Part shown: positions 58,896 to 64,000 of the stretch, one piece after another | Layout: the number at the start of each line of letters is the position of its first letter | How positions within the stretch are numbered: position 1 is the first letter of the stretch | Origin: a bacterium | GTDB taxonomy: Bacteria > JAJVIF01 | Assembly: GCA_022072165.1 (NCBI GenBank) | Contig: JAJVIF010000001.1 | Coordinates: 310,001 to 374,000 of the forward strand | Length of the DNA: 64,000 nt | Direction of reading: 5' to 3' | Position numbers and translations under genes: made by a program | The notes under the pieces: model-generated | The model's input: the letters and a program-made list of their open reading frames with translations, nothing else | What the model was told of the DNA's origin: nothing | The model's database searches: none

Positions 58896-59741
58896 ATGCA
58901 CGACGCCCTCCCGCCGTTTCTGCTGATCTTCGACCTCGATGGAGTCCTCTATCGTCGGGATGAAGTCCTCCCCGATGCACCGGCGGTACTGCAACGGCTC
59001 CGGGAAGCGGGCTTTTTGATTGCCTTCTGCACCAACAACAGCTGGTTTCCACCCAGCGAGGTCGCGGCGCGGCTGGAGCGGATGGGCATCGCGGCTGCCG
59101 CGAACGAAGTCTTCACCAGCGGACAAGCCGCAGCCCGGCTGGCAGCGACCCGGTATCCGGGGGGCACTGCACTGGTGGTGGGAGGTCCGGGATTGCGGCA
59201 GGCGGCTACGGAAGCCGGGTTGACTGTTACGACTCCCGCTGAGCCGGAAGCGCCTGTGGATGTCGTGATCGCTGGCATCGACTGGGACTTCACCTATGCC
59301 ACGCTGGGACGCGCCCAGCATGCTCTGCTGGCTGGTGCGACTTTCATCGCAACAAACCTCGATCCTCGGTACCCGGTGGAGGAGGGGCGCTTCCTGCCGG
59401 GAGCGGGCAGCCTCGTGGCAGCGATCCAGGCCGCCGCTGGGGTCGAGCCGCTCCTGGCGGGCAAACCCGCTACGCCCCTTATTGAAGCCTGCATGTCGCA
59501 CTACGGCCGTGCGCCAAAGGAAAGTCTCGTCATCGGCGACCAGCTCGCCACGGATATCCTGGCGGGCAATCTCGCCGGATGCCGAACCGCCCTGCTGCTG
59601 ACAGGCGTGTCCAGCCGTGAAGAGGCGGAAGTCCGTCGGGGGAATGGACGCCCCACGTTCATCTTCGACGCGCTGTCCGATCTGGCACAGGCGCTCACGT
59701 CGGATGAGCTGCTCGTTGTCCAACGCCCCCCCAATCGCTAG
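58896..59741 (+). CDS. NagD-type HAD-superfamily phosphatase
   Basis: A 281-residue cytosolic phosphatase of HAD subclass IIA. Motif I LIFDLDGVLYRRDE (about 9-22, nucleophile Asp), motif II TNNSW (with Thr), motif III Lys in LLAGKPATPLIEA and motif IV VIGDQLATDILAG are all present, with a cap domain between II and III (about 60-180). NagD relatives dephosphorylate sugar phosphates or 4-nitrophenyl phosphate; the substrate is not readable. It is divergent from the lipoprotein at 58152, with 87 bp between. Confidence 0.93.
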   Translation: MHDALPPFLLIFDLDGVLYRRDEVLPDAPAVLQRLREAGFLIAFCTNNSWFPPSEVAARLERMGIAAAANEVFTSGQAAARLAATRYPGGTALVVGGPGLRQAATEAGLTVTTPAEPEAPVDVVIAGIDWDFTYATLGRAQHALLAGATFIATNLDPRYPVEEGRFLPGAGSLVAAIQAAAGVEPLLAGKPATPLIEACMSHYGRAPKESLVIGDQLATDILAGNLAGCRTALLLTGVSSREEAEVRRGNGRPTFIFDALSDLAQALTSDELLVVQRPPNR

Positions 59742-59785
59742 AATACCGGTAGCTCATACGTCCTTCCCGCCACGAGGTCCCTGAG

Positions 59786-60256
59786 ATGGAATTCCCGCAG
59801 CCAACCCCCCAGCACGAATGGCTCCGCCAGCTCATAGGTTCCTGGGAGTTCGAGGGGGGCGATGAGAACATGAAAACCGTAGGCTCGGAGACGGTCCGGA
59901 GCCTGGGCGACCTCTGGGTCATCATGGATGGGACGACGGAGATTGTCGGCGGCCCGAAAGGGCAGATGCAGATGACCCTCGGATTCGATCCCGCTATTGG
60001 CAGGTTTGTCGGGCATTGGATCGGCTCCATGATGACCAACCAGTGGGTTTACGAAGGCGAACTGGATGCCACCGGTCAGATTCTGACGCTGAACACCACG
60101 GGTCCCACCTGGGAAGAAGGTCAGATCGGACAAGCGGCGTACCAGGACATCATCGAACTTCATCCCGACGGTCGCCGGGTGCTCCGGAGCATGATGCAGA
60201 AAGCCGACGGCACCTGGATGGAGTTTTTGGTCGCGAACTATCGCCGTACCAGCTGA
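59786..60256 (+). CDS. DUF1579 family protein
   Basis: A 156-residue soluble protein with the DUF1579 pattern: HEWLRQLIGSWEFEGG at the start, GDLWVIMDG, MTLGFDPAIGRFVGHWIGSM and YRRT at the end. The fold is thought to be a beta barrel like lipocalins and bacterial ligand-binding proteins, but no function is established. A TAGAAT hexamer overlaps the stop of the HAD gene, and GAGGTCC before ATG 59786 may bind the ribosome. Confidence 0.85.
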   Translation: MEFPQPTPQHEWLRQLIGSWEFEGGDENMKTVGSETVRSLGDLWVIMDGTTEIVGGPKGQMQMTLGFDPAIGRFVGHWIGSMMTNQWVYEGELDATGQILTLNTTGPTWEEGQIGQAAYQDIIELHPDGRRVLRSMMQKADGTWMEFLVANYRRTS

Positions 60257-60299
60257 CAGCCGCTTCGATGCTGGTCTGTTGGGGACCTCGCCGCTGTGT

Positions 60300-60420
60300 T
60301 AGGATTCCCCTACGTGACACCGGATCCTCCCTCGATGCGTCACGTACCCGCCAGCTTCGTGGCTCCTCCGGTCCTCACTCGCACTTTTGCTGACGCTTCC
60401 GACAGGGGGCCTGACAGGCC
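60300..60420 (+). promoter_or_regulatory. pyrG promoter and structured leader
   Basis: TAGGAT (60300-60305) is a possible -10. Just after it, TACGTGAC (60311-60318) pairs perfectly with GTCACGTA (60339-60346) across a 20-nt loop. Directly before ATG 60421 a second hairpin, GGCCT (60408-60412) with AGGCC (60416-60420), would include the G-rich ribosome site. Both suggest control of CTP synthase at the RNA level; neither resembles the known GGGC-slippage attenuator. Confidence 0.5.
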
Positions 60421-62082
60421 ATGAGCAGCACGCCGCAAAAATTTGTCTTCGTCACCGGGGGAAATGTCTCCAGTCTCGGCAAAGGGATTGCCAGCGCGAG
60501 TCTGGGACGCCTCCTCAAGGCGCGGGGCTATTCGGTCACCGCCATCAAGATTGACCCCTATCTCAATGTCGATGCCGGCACTATGTCTCCCTACCAGCAT
60601 GGCGAAGTGTTTGTCACCAACGATGGGTCGGAAACCGACCTCGACCTGGGTCACTACGAGCGATTCATGGATGTCGAACTCGCCGAAGACAACTCCATGA
60701 CCACTGGCAAGGTCTACCAGAGTGTCATTGAAAAGGAACGCCGCGGTGACTACCTCGGCGCCTGTGTGCAGATCATTCCGCACCTCACTGACGAGATCAA
60801 AGACCGGATTCACCGGGTCGCCCGGGCCACCCGCGCGGATGTGGTCCTCGTGGAAGTCGGCGGCACGGTCGGCGATATCGAGGGCCTGCCCTATCTGGAA
60901 GCGATTCGTCAGTTCCGCAACCAGGTCGGACGCAATAACTGCGTCAACATGCACCTTACACTGGTCCCAGGAGTCGGTCCCGATGGCGAGCTCAAGACCA
61001 AGCTGACCCAGCACTCGGTCAAGGAACTTCGGGCCATCGGGATCCTCGCCGATGTCATTGTCGCCCGAACCCGGCGTCCGCTGACCAGGGAAATGCGACG
61101 CAAAATCAGCCTCTTCTGTGATGTTGCGGAGCGGAATGTCATAGTCGGCCAGGACTCCGATCACCTCTACGCTGTGCCGCTGGACCTCGAGCGGGAGGGC
61201 ATCGCCGACGCCATCCTGGAGCTGCTGGGACTGGAAAACACGACGCCGGATCTTGCCGAATGGGAAGCGATCAACCACACGCTGCGACATCCGAAGCGGA
61301 CTGTCCGGATCGCCCTTGTGGGGAAGTACACCCAGCTCAAGGATGCCTACATCAGCGTCCTGGAGTCGCTGACTCATGCTGGCATCGGCAATGAGGTGGA
61401 AGTCCTCACTGACCTCGTTCATTCGGAAACCATCGAGCCTGAAAACGCTGACAAGTACCTGCGCCACGCCGATGGCATCCTGGTTCCCGGTGGCTTTGGC
61501 GACCGTGGGACCAGCGGCAAGATCGAGGCGATTCGCTACGCCCGTGAGCATGGGGTCCCCTTCCTGGGGCTCTGCCTCGGTCTGCAACTGGCGGTCATCG
61601 AGTTTGCGCGACATGTCGCTGGTATCGCTGATGCCGACTCCACGGAACTGAATCCCATGACGCATGAGCCGCTCATTGACCTCATGCCCGACCAGAAACA
61701 AACGACCCTCAAGGGGGGCACCATGCGTCTGGGTGCCTACCCCTGCGTCCTGACTCCCGGCACCCTGGCGGCCCGTTCCTACGGGCAAATCGAGGTCCAG
61801 GAGCGACACCGTCATCGCTATGAAGTCAACAACGCCTACCGTGAAACGCTGAGTCACCACGGCATGGTTTTCTCCGGACTCTCCCCGGATGGGCAGCTCG
61901 TGGAAATCGTGGAAGTTCCCGGACATCCCTTCTTCCTCGCAACACAGTTCCACCCGGAGTTTCAGTCCCGGCCCAACCGGCCACATCCGCTTTTCCAGGC
62001 CTTCGTGAAAGCTGCGGTGGTCCGCGCACAGTCTCAGGGCTCCCGGACCTCGACCACCACCCTCGAAACCAGCGCCGAGTAG
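60421..62082 (+). CDS. pyrG: CTP synthase
   Basis: Makes CTP from UTP, ATP and glutamine. The 553-residue enzyme has the synthetase domain with [11 protein letters not shown] (the usual GGVVSSLGKG P-loop with Asn for Val) and [25 protein letters not shown], a linker near residue 270, and a glutaminase domain with GGFGDRG, nucleophile Cys in FLGLCLGLQ, and the His/Glu pair in [12 protein letters not shown]. Length is typical. The open start [11 protein letters not shown] agrees with the family. A structured leader lies upstream. Confidence 0.97.
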   Translation: MSSTPQKFVFVTGGNVSSLGKGIASASLGRLLKARGYSVTAIKIDPYLNVDAGTMSPYQHGEVFVTNDGSETDLDLGHYERFMDVELAEDNSMTTGKVYQSVIEKERRGDYLGACVQIIPHLTDEIKDRIHRVARATRADVVLVEVGGTVGDIEGLPYLEAIRQFRNQVGRNNCVNMHLTLVPGVGPDGELKTKLTQHSVKELRAIGILADVIVARTRRPLTREMRRKISLFCDVAERNVIVGQDSDHLYAVPLDLEREGIADAILELLGLENTTPDLAEWEAINHTLRHPKRTVRIALVGKYTQLKDAYISVLESLTHAGIGNEVEVLTDLVHSETIEPENADKYLRHADGILVPGGFGDRGTSGKIEAIRYAREHGVPFLGLCLGLQLAVIEFARHVAGIADADSTELNPMTHEPLIDLMPDQKQTTLKGGTMRLGAYPCVLTPGTLAARSYGQIEVQERHRHRYEVNNAYRETLSHHGMVFSGLSPDGQLVEIVEVPGHPFFLATQFHPEFQSRPNRPHPLFQAFVKAAVVRAQSQGSRTSTTTLETSAE

Positions 62083-62125
62083 TCACTTCACACACGCACC
62101 GCTTTCTGTTCAGGGAGGAACCCCC

Positions 62126-63487
62126 ATGGCACTACGCCGTCATTGCTGGGGCTGGCTGCTGTTGTTGTCCATTTTTCTGATCGGTGGGTGCGCGGAGTCA
62201 TCCCGCAAACCATTCATCGGGCAGCAGAATCTCCAGTTCAAGCAGGTCTTTAAGGCCTCTGCTGGACAGACCATCAATGCCGTCCACAGCGCGATCTCAA
62301 TCGGCGCATCGACCTGCACGGTGTTCTCCTACACCGACAGCGGCACCCGGAAGCTCGCCTGGCTCATCGAGGCAGCCGCTGGGGCCGGTGCAGTAGGGAG
62401 CGGGTTCCTGGAGGGGCGTTTCGACTTCGACCAGCTGGAAGTGCAGATGGCGACCATCGGCACGCGCTGGATTCTCATCGCTGTCCGCTCCGGGAACGTA
62501 CTGCAGCTCCAGGTCGTGACCATCCTGCCAAGCACGCTTCCGCAGTTTCTTGTGAGTGACTGGGAAGTCCTGACGGACGGTGCGGGTGGTGCAGTCGGCC
62601 AGTTCCGACTGCTGGCCCATCAGGATGTCAACACCGCCTGGATCGGCTGGACCGAGTTCCCCGGAGGGACCCCCGAGGTAGGGGAAGAGGTCCGCTTCCA
62701 GATCCGACGCATCAACAACGTCACCAGTGGACCACCGGTGATCGGGAACGAGTACACCAGCCCGTTAAGCACCGCCGCAGCTCCCCTGATGCTCGACAGT
62801 GTCAGTTCCTGGGATGGGCAGCTCACCGGCGCCTGGCTTGATGCCAGTACCAACGCCCCCGCGTGGATCCTCGGACGCCTGGATGCCGGGAATGGTGAGC
62901 CCCTCGCGACCCCGGCCGCAGTCCAGTGGGATGGCACCGGACTCACCCCGCCACTCGGTACCAGCAACCTGTTCGCTGCCCCCCGACCCGCCGAGTCACA
63001 GTTCATCGGACCACCGACCATCGAGCCCTGTCCTGATCGCGATTCGTTCGAGTATCGCGATCGCTGGGTCACATCCCGCCGGAACTCCGGCCGGGTGTCG
63101 CTGGTCACCATCACGGAGCACAAGTACAACTGCCCGGAAGACCCGGAAGCATTGTTGTTCACCGGAACCAGCTGGGTGTTGGGAGCACTGGGCGGCTCCC
63201 CGCGTCGGTACAGCACGACCCCCCCCGTCACGCTTACAGAGGGAGGCAGCCGGCAGCGGGTTTTCGTGGCGCATCCCTCGGTGGTCGGTGTCGATGTCCT
63301 CCGGACCTCCAATCTCACCCGCCTGACCCGGATTGATTTCGACGAAAATCGGACTCCGCCGGGACTGGTCATCGGCCAGTTGCATGCGGTCGGACGGGAA
63401 GAGTACGAGCGAATCCGGGTGCTGGGTCATACAGCAGATGCCATCTATGTCGCTGAGCGTGAAGTCGGCGATCTGGTCTCGCAATAA
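62126..63487 (+). CDS. lipoprotein, possibly beta-propeller
   Basis: A 453-residue secreted protein with a lipoprotein signal (hydrophobic 9-20, lipobox LIGGC). The mature part has repeated short beta motifs with conserved Trp/Gly (SYTD-like, ISIGAST, IGTRWILIAVRSG, NTAWIGWTE, SWDGQLTGAWLD), suggesting a propeller of six or seven blades, though no catalytic or binding motif is recognised. A GGAGG site lies 8 nt before ATG 62126. It is 43 bp after pyrG and 31 bp before the polyphosphate kinase on the same strand. Function unknown. Confidence 0.75.
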   Translation: MALRRHCWGWLLLLSIFLIGGCAESSRKPFIGQQNLQFKQVFKASAGQTINAVHSAISIGASTCTVFSYTDSGTRKLAWLIEAAAGAGAVGSGFLEGRFDFDQLEVQMATIGTRWILIAVRSGNVLQLQVVTILPSTLPQFLVSDWEVLTDGAGGAVGQFRLLAHQDVNTAWIGWTEFPGGTPEVGEEVRFQIRRINNVTSGPPVIGNEYTSPLSTAAAPLMLDSVSSWDGQLTGAWLDASTNAPAWILGRLDAGNGEPLATPAAVQWDGTGLTPPLGTSNLFAAPRPAESQFIGPPTIEPCPDRDSFEYRDRWVTSRRNSGRVSLVTITEHKYNCPEDPEALLFTGTSWVLGALGGSPRRYSTTPPVTLTEGGSRQRVFVAHPSVVGVDVLRTSNLTRLTRIDFDENRTPPGLVIGQLHAVGREEYERIRVLGHTADAIYVAEREVGDLVSQ

Positions 63488-63518
63488 TCCGGACAGTTCA
63501 GGACGAAAGGCGAACTTC

Positions 63519-64000
63519 ATGAAGCATCATCCCGCACTGCAGCCGGTCACTCACAAGACACGTCTGGCAGCAATCAGTCCTGCTGAAACTTACGGTATGC
63601 AGCGGGAAGAAGCGGAAGCCCGCTATCTCGAGCTTCAGACACGGCTACGGGAGCTCCAGGAGCGCTTCTATGCTTCTTCAACGAATTCGCTGCTGCTGAT
63701 TCTGCAGGGGATGGACACTTCCGGTAAAGACGGCACCATCAAAAAGGTAGTCGATGCGGTGGACCCGCAGGGAGTTCGGCTGGCGAACTTCAAAGCGCCC
63801 ACATCCGAGGAACTCAGCCGGGATTTCCTCTGGCGGATCCACAAAGAAGTGCCCGCGAAAGGGCAGATTGGCATCTTTAACCGGTCGCACTATGAGGATG
63901 TCCTGATCGTCCGTGTGCGTGGCTTCGTGCCGCACGCGGTCTGGGAGAAGCGCTACGACCATATCAATGCCTTCGAGTCGCATCTGGTGGCATCGGGGAC
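63519..64000 (+). CDS. polyphosphate kinase 2 (PPK2), C-terminus beyond window edge
   Basis: The first 160 residues of a PPK2-family enzyme, which transfers phosphate between polyphosphate and nucleotides. Present are a helical N-terminus (EARYLELQTRLRELQERF), Walker A GMDTSGKDGTIKKV, VDPQGVRLANFKAP, the lid region ELSRDFLWRIHKEVPAKGQIGIFNRSHYEDV (cited as FNRSHYEDV core) and a start of the Arg-rich lid. ATG 63519 has AAAGG upstream. The class (I, II or III) needs the missing C-terminus. Confidence 0.92.
   Translation, partial: MKHHPALQPVTHKTRLAAISPAETYGMQREEAEARYLELQTRLRELQERFYASSTNSLLLILQGMDTSGKDGTIKKVVDAVDPQGVRLANFKAPTSEELSRDFLWRIHKEVPAKGQIGIFNRSHYEDVLIVRVRGFVPHAVWEKRYDHINAFESHLVASG

Noticed and set aside
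60340-61986. Minus-strand open frame of 548 codons opposite pyrG.
   Set aside because: Shadow of CTP synthase; no domain visible in the antisense translation.
1-64000. CRISPR array, insertion sequence, prophage or integrative element.
   Set aside because: No regularly spaced direct repeats, transposase, integrase or phage structural gene was seen; the LexA/CI-like repressor has no phage neighbours.

Overview
The window is GC-rich, densely coded chromosomal DNA from a bacterium I cannot assign to a named genus. Most genes are housekeeping or envelope genes. There is no transposase, integrase, plasmid gene, CRISPR array or clear prophage. Three features hint at the lineage. SepF, ScpA/ScpB, PlsY and a der-plsY-gpsA order are typical of the Terrabacteria side (Firmicutes, Cyanobacteria, Armatimonadota and similar). 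Many lipoproteins are present. Many genes have a TANNNT -10 hexamer only 6-9 nt before the start codon, so leaderless transcription looks common, as it is in Deinococcus and Actinobacteria. An uncultivated or deep-branching lineage seems likely, but this is inference.

Layout. 1-8613 is an envelope-polysaccharide region: a secreted lipoprotein cut by the left edge, three GT2 glycosyltransferases, one GT-B glycosyltransferase and a Wzx/MATE-type flippase that carries a large PDZ-containing insert. 8621-11825 is the minus-strand der-plsY-gpsA group. 12004-18084 holds a DegP/HtrA protease, tRNA-Arg(CCG), tilS and ftsH. 18169-22973 holds a DUF72 protein, endonuclease IV, a metallophosphoesterase, a small SMR/EamA-like transporter and three unknowns. 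23193-27957 is a three-gene ABC-2 (Gld-type) exporter operon ending in a GldG-DUF4340 fusion, followed by tRNA-Thr(CGT). 28167-33182 holds a lipoprotein, meaB with a CobA/BtuR homologue that has lost its P-loop, a LexA/CI-like self-cleaving repressor with an operator, a zinc-ribbon membrane protein, an M48 (HtpX-like) pseudo-peptidase and a HIT hydrolase. 33201-37179 is an NtrB/NtrC-type two-component pair, followed by pepA.

39001-43204 is the most system-like segment. A helix-turn-helix protein fused to a carboxypeptidase-regulatory-like beta-sandwich is followed by a TPR-CHAT protease with an intact His/Cys dyad and a lipoprotein made of three beta-sandwich repeats. Ahead of it lies a promoter overlaid by five pentamers at exact 10-bp spacing. 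43363-47027 holds an SH3-like membrane protein, tRNA-Ile2(CAT), which is the substrate of the TilS encoded in this window, and a 937-residue lipoprotein homologous to the one at the left edge. 47319-52406 holds sepF, a 49-residue membrane protein and two tandem GT39/ArnT-like membrane glycosyltransferases. 52436-64000 holds scpA-scpB, a D-Ala-D-Ala carboxypeptidase, a GNAT, an RsuA/RluB pseudouridine synthase, mgtE, a lipoprotein, a NagD-type HAD phosphatase, DUF1579, pyrG with a structured leader, another lipoprotein and a PPK2 cut by the right edge.

Together the ArnC-like GT2, the ArnE-like small transporter, the two ArnT-like enzymes and the flippase suggest a polyprenyl-phosphate-based glycan export and modification pathway (inference). 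The best candidates for undescribed biology are the PDZ-bearing flippase, the HTH/TPR-CHAT/beta-sandwich cassette, and two conserved-fold pseudoenzymes (M48-like and CobA-like).
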